Positions 23,915-36,345 of a DNA stretch of 64,000 nucleotides are shown here, in pieces (positions within the stretch are counted from its first letter, which is position 1; every line of letters starts with the position of its first letter). Source of the DNA: Amyelois transitella (Eukaryota; Arthropoda; Insecta; Lepidoptera; Pyralidae). Location: positions 7,316,001 to 7,380,000 of the forward strand of contig NC_083520.1 of assembly GCF_032362555.1 (NCBI RefSeq). Reading direction: 5' to 3'. The notes below the pieces were generated by a model. The model did no database searches. It was not told where the DNA came from and worked only from the letters and a program-made list of their open reading frames with translations. Position numbers and translations under genes: made by a program.

Positions 23915-23960
23915 AGTGACAACACCTGTCGACTTTTCCCACAGGGCAACGGAAGTCGAC
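23915..23960 (+). promoter_or_regulatory. Composite E-box plus Su(H) element
   Basis: AACACCTGT (E-box 23923-23929), six bases, then TTCCCACA (23936-23943). The reverse complement TGTGGGAA is a good Su(H) site. Same order, spacing and strand as at 10647 and 11925. Confidence 0.6.
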
Positions 23961-24794
23961 TGTCAAGATATCTGAAAACATAAGTATATAAGAACACCTA
24001 CGACATATAGTAGATTTAATTTATGAAACGCAATTATTTATACATCAGGTTTACTGAGATTATGTGCGTTGCGTTGATGTTGCCGCCGATTAACTGAAGT
24101 TTTTAAAAAGGGTAAAAGTATCGATGAAAATACAGACACACACACACTCACATCAACATGTTTTAAGCTAGATGACATAATGGTGAACTCAGATACAGAT
24201 TACGTGGTACGATACGTACGTACGATTTAGAATGAAAATTAAGAAAATACAAAAAAATATTGAGTAAACTGCAGCATCGGCACACGAAATGTTTTTACAA
24301 TATTAATAATATTTTTTCAATGATGCAATTTGCCTTAATAAAAAAGTACGCATTTGCTGATTTAAGAGAAAGGAGATTGATTTAAAGACGATTTCCGAAA
24401 TTGGTTCAATAAGGTTTACATGTACGAAAATGGCCGGTCAAATTAGAACGATTTTGAGTACGTTTTTAAAATAATAGTCCTTATAGATAGGGGCTCTTAT
24501 TTTGAGTTGCACTTTAATTAAATAGTTTCCTTTTCATTTCCTGCCAGTTACCTTCGCTAGCAAATTAATAATTCAAATCGAAAATGATCTGATAAATCAT
24601 TTAGCTGTATACACATTACGGTAATTATGTCATATCATACGGTCGCACACGCAATATATCAGATCCTGTCAAAGTGGACCTCCTATGTAGGTCTATCCTT
24701 TGATACCAATTACGAAACGATTGCCCCCATTCATCAAACAACACCTGTTGCTTTGTTTATATCGACAATGTTTCTAAAAATTTTGATAATATCT

Positions 24795-24940
24795 ATTGCT
24801 ACCTGTTGCCCGCAACTTCGTGGCCGTAAAAGTTCACTGAAAGAGCTGATCCACCCGTTGCCCCTTAGAGGGGTGTTGGGAGAAATTTTTGCTTACGAAA
24901 TGTATGCGAAAACTGCATACAAACGAGTACAAACAAACAG
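24795..24940. repeat. Interspersed repeat fragment
   Basis: 'cccgcaacttcgtggccg' followed by 'gttgccccttagaggggtg' and an 'acaaacaaacag' stretch resembles a common moth element whose ends also appear at 39597, 44386 and 53930. Class not determined. Confidence 0.4.
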
Positions 24941-25376
24941 GCAGAGAGGAATTAAAAAGAAAATGATTCTGGTTGTTTTATAAGATCCTTTATATCGATT
25001 TTTAACCAATATCTTCCAAGTACTAACATTGATCCGATACTATTTTATTATATGTACATATGTATATAGTTATTTACTAAATATTTGTATCATTTCGGCT
25101 TTTCGTCACTAGCTTTGAGAATCACTGGCTTATATCGTTTGTTATTAATTAGTAGGTTCAATCTGAACGTTGTGAAATGGACCACCCAACCGAATAAGTA
25201 CTTACATAAATCATTTACGGAAGCCGAGCTTCAGGCAGTAGTTTTATTGGTATTACCCAAATATACCTACACAAAAACTGATAGTGTAGTTGATTTAGCC
25301 GACTTTGCAGAATTAATTTTTTCACCATTTATTATGGGCTAATAATAGAAGAACTAAGGGCTTATAATAAAACTTG

Positions 25377-25503
25377 AGATTATTTTTAGGCTCTGGGCTA
25401 CCAATAGCAACCTGCCACTATTTTATCTGAATCTTATTAGCAAACCATAGAGCTGAACGTAGTCTTTCCGTCTTTTTGAGCCTATGAGCTCTGTTTTACC
25501 CGT
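25377..25503 (+). repeat. RTE-derived short element fragment (family A)
   Basis: 'gggctaccaatagcaacctg', 'ccactatttt', 'gagctgaacgta', 'gtctttttgagcc' and 'gctctgttttaccc' follow the 3' half of family A. Strongly diverged. Confidence 0.5.
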
Positions 25504-26359
25504 AAGAGAATGACGAAAGAAGACTTAATTATATGTTTTTTTATTCACTTATATTATTTCAGCATACCAATATCAAGAAGCACTGAAATAGTATTATACG
25601 AGTACATACAATTTCCTATTTTTTCTTCAAGAGAGAGAAATTTTATGATTCAAATAATTTATGGCCGCCGTAAAAATACGATGGGTTGTTTCATTATTTT
25701 CAGGGGTTTCAAAGGCTTACCTGCTATTATTTTACGTTTAGTCCGTTTTTGTCTGTCCGTTTTTCCATGAAATATACCTACCTAATAAAGAAATTTAAAG
25801 TTTACTGGTTTTACGCGGTAGTGTTGTAAGAACATCGATTAATTGTTATCGATATTTTTTTCCTGTGAAACAATGTGTTTTAGATAAATCTGAGTAGGTA
25901 CTTAGATACTTGTCTCTCCTTATCTATGTACCTACTTACATAATTTTTTTGATTTTGTGATACGAAATATTACGAATAAATCGAAATAAAAAATAATACG
26001 AATTTATAATAATACGTCGTAAGAGATAAAGACATGACTGTATGTAGGTATGTAAGTACTTTAACTCTTGTTTTATATGCCCGGGTGATATATCTAGGAA
26101 ATATTGTATTTAGCTATTTTATAAATAATAAATGAACAAATTACATTAAAAGTTGTCTCATTATTAATTTAATATGGTATTTGTATAAAAAACATACATC
26201 GATCACATTGATCAAGAAAGATTGTATACCTACCTCCGTGGGCGCACTATTTTCGTATCTCTTAATTATAAGACTCATCTCGAAAACTATATTATATTCC
26301 CTTGTTTACTCTTAAGTTTTTAAAAGGTTTTCCGCAATTATGACTCACTAGATTGTACC

Positions 26360-26660
26360 AGTAACTTCGCCCACGAGATATAAGCGCCACCTACATTCAA
26401 ATATACCTAGGTTTTTGTTAATCCCGCAGAAACTTTAGTTTCTGCGGGATTAACAAAAAGCTCGCCCGTGCGAATTTAGCACCTCCTATAAAAGAATACA
26501 GGTTTTCCGAATCTTTAGTTTTTATTGGGATGGAAGGTACCCTTTATCCTTTTCTGTACATGTACCTATGCAAAATTTCATGCAGATCAGTTTAGTGGTT
26601 TAACTGTAAAGATGTAAAAACCAAACTCACTTTCGCATTAACTATGTTTTAATGTCAATC
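26360..26660 (+). repeat. Interspersed repeat containing a long hairpin
   Basis: 'gcacctcctataaaagaata' and the 'ttcatgcagatcagtttagt' end with 'aactcactttcgcatt' are shared with fragments at 29525, 49600 and 58340. It contains the 48-bp hairpin listed separately. Class not determined. Confidence 0.5.
26412..26459. repeat. Perfect 22-bp inverted repeat with 4-base loop
   Basis: Left arm 26412-26433, loop TTTA 26434-26437, right arm 26438-26459, with no mismatch. The arm contains AATCCCGCAGAAAC. There is no oligo-T or coding context suggesting a terminator or microRNA. Confidence 0.9.
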
Positions 26661-26875
26661 CATACCGGATTAGAGTTTACGTATACGACACCCAGAATAT
26701 GTAGGATATTATGAAATAATAATATTATTTGAACATTTAGGGGTGCCATAGACCAGTATCGATATCGACAACATTGGTTTTTACGACTACACTATTCTTT
26801 GGTTTATGGAAGTAGACACTTTTTTTTAAACTCTTTCTACGTTTTAATACAATTTCTTTGTTTTCAGCGCATTAA

Positions 26876-27175
26876 TAGAATAAGACCATCTCTTTTCCAT
26901 GGATGTCGTAAAAGTCGACTAAGGGAATAGAGTACACATTCATTACACATGCTATGTAAGTACAAGCTTCCATGCTGTTCTAGTAGCGTTGAAAAATCAT
27001 ATTGTGTGCGCTGGTAAGAAGAGCAGCTGTTCTCTTCTTATGCAGACTGTAAAAGTTGATCAAAGGAAAAGCTAATAAAATTGCGACAAGACAATGGGTT
27101 AGCAAAATATCATTATTTGAATCTCAGTTTCATTTCTCAATTTTGATACTGTAGACTCTGTCTACCCCTTACCTA
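26876..27175 (+). repeat. RTE-derived short element (family A), diverged with extra sequence
   Basis: The head part 'ccatctcttttccatggatg' 'tcgtaaaagtcgactaaggg' is at 26889-26934. The tail part 'gggttagca', 'atttgaatctcag' and 'ctctgtctacccc' is at 27095-27170. About 100 extra bases lie between them. Confidence 0.6.
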
Positions 27176-28751
27176 ACCTAAACTAATAAATCTATATAAT
27201 GATTGCGATGGTAACAAAATTAGATGTTTGATGCATCTCATTTTGTTGTTGTAAGTCCTATAAACGTAGGTACCTAATATGTATTTACGTTAGTATGACA
27301 TTTCTATTTCGCACAGCAACATCAATGTATGTAAGTATTTACACGAACTGATAAGTGCTAGTATACAAAGGAATAAGCTTAAATTAATTAACTGGCCAAT
27401 TCAATTGCAACAACAAGACAATGAGAGGATCCTGCAATCTCGGGCGTATTGAAACAAATGAAATGTCATAAAACAGTCTGTTAGCGGTCGTTAAATCAGG
27501 ATAATGCGCGTTTAACAGCGGGTTAACACATGATAACCTGAGCGAGGGAAGCGGCTGTGTCGAATAAATTAATTGATGGATTGTTCGGAACGTTTAAGGA
27601 TTAGTGCCCCTACAAGTTAAGTAAGTAAATACATTTTTTTCGTGCAAAATAAAATGTATATCAATACAATCTCTCAAAAGTTCGATTTTTAATAAACTTT
27701 TAAAAACATATTGGTTAATCTTTGAGGCATAAACTTTTAATGTACATTACTTACTTATGCTAAAATTCTTTAAAATCTCAACAACTCATTCTTCCACTGT
27801 TTACTTTTTTACGTTTTTATCTCTATCAGTAGCTATGAATCTCAGTTCTTATCTTGACTTATATTTTTCATAATTCCCGACGACTCAGATGGAATTATTA
27901 TCTATAAAATTGCAATTCCAAGAAGGTAATTCAAGAACATTGTGTGGCAAGAAATTTCCTACTACCTATAATTTAATTTTTACTCATAACCTACCACTAA
28001 GATACTTTGTTGCACCTTGTTTGCGTGGATTTCAGAGTAAAATAGTACCCCTATTTCTTAAGAGGAGGCCATTTCTTTGACTGTAAAAAAAAAATACTTT
28101 TGTGAAGAAAAAATTCTTCATTTGTTTTGGCTTAAGAAAGTGCTTGTTGATTTATACACCTGTAAGGTTACCTGGAAAAGATCGCTTCTAGTGAAAAGGT
28201 CGCCTTTTGCTACTATGTTTTTAAATACATGATTGTGAATTTTCTGTGATTCATTGTAGTACAATAAGTAGTTATTGCATTGTATTGTTGATTATACCTA
28301 TACTCTCTAATATCCCAAACATTGTAATAAAATTTTTCATCAAAAATATATGTCATTTGTACAGTTTAAATAACGTTTCTTACCTTATAATACTTAATTA
28401 GTTTTCAATGAAGTATTTACGTATGAACCATCGAACGCATTTAAGTAGGTACTTACCTACGTTGTATACCAACTGGTTTCATGAGTCAACATGAGATATC
28501 TCTCGTGAATCCCTTTTATGGTGATATTAAAAAAACATTTTGTTGATCGTAATAATAACACAAAATCTTAAATTACGTCAGAAATTAAAAACAAATACAA
28601 AGAATAGATACATTAAATAATTTTTTCATAAAATTAAGGTTTACTTACATGGTATTTTTAACACATTTATTATAGGTATAAAATCATTATGACATAGTAT
28701 TTTAAAATAACTATTGGACTTAGACCCGATTTAGAAATTTTATATTTTATA
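27176..28751. other. Intergenic, no gene recognised
   Basis: AT-rich with scattered TAGGTA/TAAGTA runs. No gene, RNA or element recognised. Confidence 0.5.
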
Positions 28752-28968
28752 TGTGCTGTGTGGTTCCTGGCACCAATACAAAAAAGAATAGGACTACTCC
28801 ATCTCCTTCCTATGGATGTCTCTTTCCTAATGGGCTAGCAACCTGTCACTATTTGAATCTCAATTCTATCATTAAGCCAAATAGCTGAACGTGGCCATTC
28901 TGTCCTTTCAAGACAGTTGGCTCTGTCTACCTCGCAAAGGATATAGACGTGACCATATGTATATATGG
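28752..28968 (+). repeat. RTE-derived short element (family A)
   Basis: Head 'gtgtggttcctggcaccaat', 'ggactactccatctcc', then 'gggctagcaacctgtcacta', 'gctgaacgtggccattctgt', 'ttggctctgtctacctcgca' and a TATG-like tail. A middle stretch of about 35 bp is deleted compared with 31585. Confidence 0.8.
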
Positions 28969-29524
28969 ATGTTATATTTAAATAAAAAAAATGAAATAAG
29001 AACATAGATTACCTAATAACTCGGCTTGCCTATGTCTTGCCTTAATTCTCGATAAGACTGAAAATATGAAATTAAACCTATTTTAAAACAAAGATATTAC
29101 GTAACTCGGCAAATTACAGTAGGTACGTAATTTAAAGACAGGTGCAATTTCTTCTCTTAATGATGGCGAGTCACTCGTTAAGGCGATTTGATGATTTTTC
29201 GGTAATTATATCGAATTGTTCCATCATCGAGTATTGTACGTGCACGTTAATTGATTGGATTTAAAGGATGTTCATTTTAAGAAATAATAAATGTATAAAG
29301 AAACTTTATTCGTACCGGCGTTAGATTTATATTTTTCTACAAAAACATTTATTTCACTGAGTGAGTTTCAACGAAATAGATCGGCAAAAAAAAGGTAAAA
29401 GTTTTGCTTAACAATATAACGCCAAACAATATAAGTTCGCTAAACGCAAGGCTTATTCCTAAGAATTAGGCTCCTTGTTTTGTGTTTATTTGTTGTTTTT
29501 GTGAATAGCTAGCTTTTAGATAAG

Positions 29525-29700
29525 AATTTAGTGCCACTGACAAAAGAATACAGGTTATTCGAAAATTCCACAGCAAATATAGTTTTAACCGGCACGAAAG
29601 TTATACTATGTCCAGACTCTTAATATTACAAGAAGATAACGGGCAAAGAGTTAACAAACAAACTTACTTTCGCATTTATAATACTCGTTGGGATGAATTG
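29525..29700 (+). repeat. Interspersed repeat fragment
   Basis: 'ctgacaaaagaatacagg' and a terminal 'acttactttcgcatttataa' with 'gttggga' match the ends of the element at 26360. The short frame over it is not a host gene. Confidence 0.45.
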
Positions 29701-30871
29701 AAAAAATACATCAATTCTCTCTTTCTCCAAACAATGTTACCTAATTTCACGAGCGAGATTTTTTTTAATACTAATTACCATCATTTACTTTACAATGTCT
29801 CTTAACGGTTGACCACCCAAACTATGAAGTAACAAGTGTAGTTAATTACTTTGATTCAGAAATTAATTAAAGTTTGATTGATTGTCGTTAAAAAACAATG
29901 TTCAGCTTTCGTTGTTGTGATGAATGGAAGCGAATGGTTGCGACAGTATCGGCAATCTGGTAGCTGCTCAGAGAATTAACACACGCTATTGATAAATACA
30001 GTTAGTTCATTAATAAATTAGTATGAATACCCGTGTTCGCTGTTGAAATCATCATTTAAAAATAAGTACTTGTTAGAAATTATTTTTAGAGTCGTATGTG
30101 TACTTTCTTTCGAAAATCATCAACCAAATAAAATTATAATAATTGTAACGCGCGTCACTAAGGCTTATTATAAGTTAGACTGAAATAATAATAGTTAAAA
30201 TGTAATGAACATGCCGTCATTTCGATTATTTTAATTAAAAAAATAAGAATCCTTGCGAAATTACTCCAGCCTGTAGATAATTTTCTTTACCGTTTTCACG
30301 AATTGAAAGGAAATCGATGTTTATACTGACATTGTAAAATAGCGGTATAAATCTTGCTGAAGTATCGGATACAGCGCCGTTATAATCGATACCAATATAA
30401 TTATATAACGATTAATCGCGTCGCTATTGATACTTACGATCAATATCCGGAACATAACGGTTTAATTTTGAAAGCTTTTAACACTTATATTTTATGAGTT
30501 TAAAATGGTTCCTAACTTTTAACATTAAAATTTGCCATATATTACCTACCTTCATTAAAAGATGGGACAAGATACATAGGTATGTAAATTACAATAATTT
30601 TCTAGTAATATTTTTTTTTGCAGTTATTACTATCTACCTAATATCTAGTTTCTAACACGTTAACATATAGGTATAAGAGATAAAATTTATAACTTTGTTA
30701 GTTTGTAAGGGCTAAAATCTAGAAATCACGATCTCGTTCACGAAAATTCTTGTATACCGTTAAAAAGTAGGTAGCCTATGTACTCCATGGGCAAAGCCGT
30801 GGTCGTACACTAGCACAATTTCAAATGAACGTATAAAGTTAATATGTATCAACGATCGCCAATCAAGAATT
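29701..30871. other. Intergenic, no gene recognised
   Basis: AT-rich and featureless apart from alternating 'gatac/atcga' stretches near 30370-30450. Confidence 0.45.
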
Positions 30872-30965
30872 TATACATATAATCACGTCTTCATACCTTA
30901 CGGGGCAGAGTCAAAAGTCTCGCAAACACTGAAAGTCCACGTTCAGCTGTACAGCTTCATGATGA
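30872..30965 (-). repeat. RTE-derived short element tail (family A)
   Basis: Minus-strand tail: 'ccgtaaggtatgaagacgtg' and 'aacgtggac' with a TATG end. A 5'-truncated copy. Confidence 0.6.
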
Positions 30966-31584
30966 TGAATACGGCGGAATAAGTTAGATAATTTTAAACA
31001 GTGTCATTGTAAAATATGTAGATATCTCGTGACCGGAGGACTGGAAATTATCTGGCTCAGAGAATCAGGCATTGCCGTTCAAAATGTAGGTAAATGATGC
31101 CAGCCTTCTGACTACACTGCCATCGCAAGTTGATACTGTGCAGGGACTGTACAATTTGTAAATTTAACTTTAGTTTATTATCACCTCTCTTTATTAGGAG
31201 TTTAAGCTGATAAAAAAAAGACAAGAAAGGAGAACCATCGTCTTAGCGACTCAACAATAATAAAAGAAGGAAAAAATAAAAGAAATAGCCAAGTTATTAC
31301 ATGGCTATTTCTTCTTTTTTTTTAAGATTTTTTTTCTATTCACCCTTGTTTCTCCTCTTTATATTTATTTCGGATGACGTAAATACATAAAAACTTCAAA
31401 ACAACTTTCTAGACTAATAATACAAAAGGTATCGCCTTACGATTAGAATGTGGCAGGTAAAAAAAAAGAAATAATATTATTTATATAATTTTCTTCATCC
31501 ACCACTAAACTCATTAAATAATCTCAATCTAAATATAATATTAATTTAGTTTGTATATATATTTATATATATATATTATATATA
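30966..31584. other. Intergenic with a small hairpin
   Basis: An inverted repeat with 12-bp arms AAGAAATAGCCA (31280-31291) and its complement (31302-31313). Otherwise AT-rich, ending in a TATA-rich simple stretch (31545-31584) next to a family A copy. Confidence 0.45.
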
Positions 31585-31842
31585 GCCGTGTGGTTCCCGG
31601 CACCAATACAAAAAAGAATAGGACCACTCCATCTATTTCCCATGGATGTCGTAAAAGGCGACTTAGGGATAGGCTTACAAACTTGGGATTCTTTTTTAGG
31701 CGATGGGTTAGCAACCTGTCACTATTTCAATCTCAATTCTATCAATAAGCCAAATAGCTGAACGTGGCCATTCAGTCTTTTCGAGACTGTTGGCTCTGTC
31801 TGCCCCGCAAGGGATATAAACGTGACCACATGTAATTATGTT
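31585..31842 (+). repeat. RTE-derived short element (family A), reference full copy
   Basis: The clearest full copy: head GCCGTGTGGTTCCCGGCACC, then a 60-80-base stretch nearly identical to the LINE 5' end at 16262, a unique middle, and a tail with CCCCGCAAGGGATATAAACG TGACC similar to the LINE 3' end. It encodes no protein and has no tRNA-type A/B boxes. Likely moved by the RTE machinery. Confidence 0.85.
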
Positions 31843-31861
31843 TATATATACACATACATAC

Positions 31862-31975
31862 ATTTCAATTCTATCATTAAGTCATACAGTTGAACATAGC
31901 CTATCAGTCTTTTCAAGACTGTTGGCTCTGCCTACCCCGCAAGCGATGTAGACGTGATTATATGTATGTTTGTAA
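31862..31975 (+). repeat. RTE-derived short element, 5'-truncated (family A)
   Basis: 'tcaattctatcattaagtca', 'agtcttttcaagactgttgg', 'ctctgcctaccccgcaag' and a TATGTATG tail follow directly on the previous copy, giving a tandem-like pair. Confidence 0.8.
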
Positions 31976-33344
31976 GTACAGATTAACTTATGATTAAGTC
32001 TATTTAAGGCATGGGAAATGGATGCCACGTATTTCAAGCAAACATTATAAATTACTTAATGCATGATACTTACTTACATGTATAATATTTTCTGGTTTTT
32101 CAACAATTTGATTTGCTTTACAAGTGGAATGCAAAAACTCATTTGTGTACTGTATGGCATTAGTAACGGAACGTTTTTGCATGAACGCAATAAGTCACCT
32201 ATGGATGATTAGGACATTTCTTATGTTCAATATGGCTATTCCCACATACCAAACACAGGTGTCAAACCGCCTAGAGGCCAATTTAAATCGCATTATGCTG
32301 ATAACTCAATTGGTGTTGGAATATAAAGGTTTATAGACCTGTGAACTCTACGAGAAGTCGATTTCTGTTGCTGATGAATAATACTTAAAATCATCATTTA
32401 AGTTCATTCATCTATGTAGGTAAGTACTATCGTTAATTGTGTATATCATTCCTATGTTTTTCCTTACATTTCCTTACTTTAAATATGAGATAAATAAAAA
32501 ATATTTATTTTCTTCTTATAAATAAATAAAGGATTTTTTTCTTTCGGTTTTATATAATATCTACATACAATACATTTTTTTTTATATTAGGTACACCGAT
32601 TGAGATCAGAATTGCTTGTTAATAATGCGTAGTATTCTAACCAGTAGTACGTAATTACTCTCTTATTTTTTAAACATAATTAAAAAATTGGTATTTGATT
32701 TTTTATTTTACCCTTGCGACTATTAACTTGCAATCCTGCCAGTTCTGAACCTTCCAAAGCCGCAGAACAGTACCATCTCAACATAACTTATGGAAATGGC
32801 CTCCATTAGAGCTGATTTAAATGTTAGTGCTGCCCTGCCCAAGGGTGATTTGTCCAATAAAGTAATATAACCGCGGAGTCAAAGCGCAAAGACTTGGATA
32901 GGGATCGTTAGCAATTCTGTTTTTGTTATTAAAATATCATTAATGTTTGAGGGCTGTTCTGAAGCGCTTTTACAAGGTCATACTTCTACAGACCTACAAG
33001 TAAGGCTAGCTTGCAAATTTTTCACAATAACTTGAGTTTATTTAGTATGTTTATTTAGTTCTTGGTACCAAAATGATAATAAAAATATTCCAATATTTTT
33101 TTTAACGTAGTGTACTTCAACATTTTATTTATATTTACGACTCTGCACTTGCGATGCCCAAGGGCTCAATTAAGGTAGGTTTTGTTCTGCGACCAAAAAT
33201 GTCATGTATTTCATCGGTTCCCCTACAGGCTTTCATAAAGTAGTCAACAGCCAGATACCCCTTGTTTACTGCCAATAAAAATAATAAAATGTTAATTACA
33301 GTTATAATACAACTTGCTTCAACATTTAAATGTTAAAGTTTAAT
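31976..33344. other. Intergenic, no gene recognised
   Basis: AT-rich. TTCCCACA at 32239-32246 matches the relaxed Su(H) consensus but lies outside any GC-rich island. The 70-codon frame at 32124 has no recognisable motif. Confidence 0.45.
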
Positions 33345-33563
33345 TGGTAACTCTTACTGTGAGGGAAAACAATGTGAGGAATCCTGCACATTAAGGCAAC
33401 TGAATGTGTTGCCATAATCCAATACGGGTAATGTTCCCCTGCAAAAGTTGCGGAGGTCAGATGGGAGGCGTTTCGTGTAAAAACCCGACGCACCCAATAC
33501 ACGACCCATAGTCAAGGGCATACCCCGGGCTCCTCTCCAGAGTGGTGAGAATATAACCGGGAC
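33345..33563 (+). repeat. Interspersed repeat (family B)
   Basis: 'cttactgtgagggaaaacaa', 'gtgaggaatcctgcacatt', 'ggaggtcagatgggaggcg', 'gtcaagggcat' and 'ctcctctccag' form a conserved string. It recurs at 52873 (+), at 61565 (-), and in part at 150 and 48771. It is a common moth repeat, probably the 3' part of a non-LTR element. Frames across it are not host genes. Confidence 0.7.
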
Positions 33564-33959
33564 CAAAGCTATGTAGAAGATTTAAATGCTTAACATAACT
33601 TTACGGATAAATAATTAAAATAAACAAGTTTCATTATTTTTTAAGAATATATATGTGAGTATCTTAATTCGTAATCCTTATTCATTCATAAATAAATAAA
33701 TGCGGGACAGATTACACTGATTGAGTTAGCCTTGAAGTAAGTTCGAGACTTGTGTTACGAGATACTAACTCAACGACATACTTACTTATTTTACAATAAA
33801 AATATTGCCTAGATTCAAACCTGGGATCTCCGGTGTCCAATTTCAGCTAGTGGTAAACTTTAGTAATGGATGTCTAAGCAACTACTTGTATATATAAAAA
33901 ATGTGGTAAAGCGGTAAAATTAAGTTTTTAAGGCTATCGACTTTATCTAACGATACCGG

Positions 33960-34230
33960 CCCCTTTAACCGCTCCATGCCTTTGGGTGGTGTTTTTCATC
34001 TTTGAGAAGATGATCCGAGGCCACCTCCGCCGTGGTTAGATAGCACGTCCACGCGGAAAAAATTCTGGTTAGTCGCCGCGCAAGATGATATGCAGGCCAA
34101 CTGACCCTTACACTCAGAATGCCGAAGACTGGACGATCTAAATTCACTCAAAGGCCACAGCGAAAGCTTAGCAAACATATTTCCTTAATGCGCATACAGT
34201 GGCACGTGTCTGAAATGCGAATTGCATGCA
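33960..34230. other. Unexplained GC-richer segment
   Basis: Moderately GC-rich, containing CACGTG (around 34203) but no Su(H) consensus site, and with overlapping open frames on both strands. I cannot tell a transposon remnant from a regulatory island. Confidence 0.3.
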
Positions 34231-34500
34231 ATATGATATTTGTTTATATACTAGTAGTTAATGTTTTGCATAATCTTGCAGAGTCTGCGCGGGTCAAAGT
34301 ATCAAGCAAATAGCAATATGTAGGTGAGGTGACTACTTAAATTTGCAATGTTTCTTTTAGAAAATGAACCTCATTTTTAGTAGGTATAATTTTCTTAGAG
34401 TCGATATTATTCCAATATTGGGACTAGGCTTAGCGCCGAATAGCCGGACGGATAGATGGATAGATAGATCCGTTGATGATGCTAGAATAGGAATAATAAT

Positions 34501-34680
34501 AAGGGATAGGCTTATAAACTTAGGATTCTTCTTTTAGGCGACGGACTAGCAACCTTTCACTATTTGAATCTCAATTCTATCACTGAGCCAAACGGCTGAA
34601 CGTGGACATTCAGTCTTTTAAGACTTTTGGCTCTTTCTACCCCGCAAGGGATAACGCAATTATTTGTTTGTATGCACGCA
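34501..34680 (+). repeat. RTE-derived short element, 5'-truncated (family A)
   Basis: 'agggataggcttataaactt', 'aggcgacggactagcaacc', 'gctgaacgtggacattcagt' and 'ctaccccgcaagggata' with a TTTGTATG-like tail. A GATA-rich simple stretch precedes it. Confidence 0.75.
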
Positions 34681-36159
34681 GCTGTCCTCGCATTAAAAAT
34701 TATAGATAATATTTAATTAGGTACGTGTTCAGAGATTCCCGATAGGTATAATCATTCCCGAGAAAAAATCTGAAAATCCTCTCACTGCATATCTGCATAC
34801 GAAAGATAAAAATATTGATTTAATTATGTAAGAACAGTAAAATACTTGATGCATAAGTCTTTTTAAATTTTTGTCTATGAGAAGATAAGTCCTATTCTAT
34901 AGTGTTCCTGAAATCGTGCTAAATGAAAGTAATCTCTTATTTTTTATAACATCGTATAATGTTTCATAACAAATATCTCCACTGATTTCGCATCGAAAGC
35001 AAGGGGCGAATTTGACACCCGGCCGTGTCCATCCGTATATAACAGCTTTTTTCTAACGTGTACAGTTTCACACGTCTCCGTTAAATGACTACATAATCAA
35101 GCAGCAACATCCTGTATGATCCGTACTATCGATTCTCGATCGAAAATTAAATATAGAGATCGACTGACAAGATTGTATAAATGGCAGAATTTCATTATAG
35201 AATATATATAAAATATATCGGGAAAAAAATCGTTTGAATAATCTAAAAAAGGAGCCGAGATTATAACATGTTATATAACCAACGTAGAAATTTTTTTCTC
35301 TCTATCAAAAAAGCTTCAGACAGGAAAATTAATCTTAAAAGAAAAGAAGGAAATTTAAAAGCATCTACATCTTTATAATTGGTCTAATTTTAAAGAGATG
35401 GAAAGCTCGAAGTCAAGTTTTTATTCTGGTGTTTTTTTTTTTTGTTTAATGTTGGTTCGCTAAGTTTATATTTTTCCATACTTATATTTACTTCGTCCGT
35501 TCGTTCTACTTATAGTACCGTCACTAAATCGGTAGCATTAAAGTCATCGGATCATGTGCGCAATTAGTTTCGTGTTACATATATGGGAACCTTATCGTAG
35601 GCTCCGGACGCTCAAATCAACTTGACTTGGGCGAATCAAGAATGTCAAAAATGAAAATATTCTATTTTCATACAACTTATAATATTTTCATGTTTCTCCC
35701 TCACAAACTCTTGATTTTTATTGCGTTTCATTTATTTATTTACGTGCGGTTTGATATTATATACATCCATAATCCTTTTAATTCATTGGCTTTCAAGATT
35801 GACCTTATGTTTTTTTGCTTTAAACATACATAGATATATCAACAATTATTCGGCTCAATTCTGTATCGCCATAATATTCTCCAACGCAATACCATTTCTG
35901 CACATGCGAAAATCCAAAGTACATACGAGTGCGACAATGTCAACATTAGGTACAGACAATCACATAAAATGTAAACACGACTATGTTTGTACAACTTAGC
36001 GTCGCGGGCGGGGCGTGCCGTCCTGCCGTAGGAACGGACATTAAACAATTTCTGTGCTATTTTTCCGCTTAAGTGAGAGACGCTTAAGTTGACAAGCAGA
36101 AATCAAGATGACATAAGTATATAGGGAACGATTGGCCGATGAAAATAATATCCCTAGCC
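34681..36159. other. Intergenic, no gene recognised
   Basis: AT-rich. Frames at 35627-36048 overlap on both strands and look like chance. Nothing else is supportable. Confidence 0.45.
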
Positions 36160-36240
36160 CCATAGGTACGTAAGTACCTACTACTTACCTACTTACCTAC
36201 TTACATACATAGGTACTACTTACATACATACCTAAGTACT
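36160..36240. repeat. TACTTACC/CATA simple repeat
   Basis: Degenerate repeats of 'acttaccta' and 'catacatac' directly precede the RTE fragment at 36237. They probably derive from the tails of minus-strand RTE-type copies. Confidence 0.6.
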
Positions 36241-36345
36241 AGTACTTCTTTCGCTTCACGCTTTTCATGCAAGTTTAGCCAGGTCTTCCTCGATTTGATC
36301 AAGTTCATCTTAGTCTTCTTTTTCTACCGTCCCCATGCACACTCT
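36237..36345 (-). repeat. RTE LINE 3' coding fragment, diverged
   Basis: 'acttctttcgcttcacgctt', 'ttgatcaagttcatcttagt' and 'catgcacactctccta' parallel 12929-13082 of the intact LINE with many changes. A further small tail piece, 'ggagaggtaggcagagacta', lies at 36548-36571. Confidence 0.55.
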
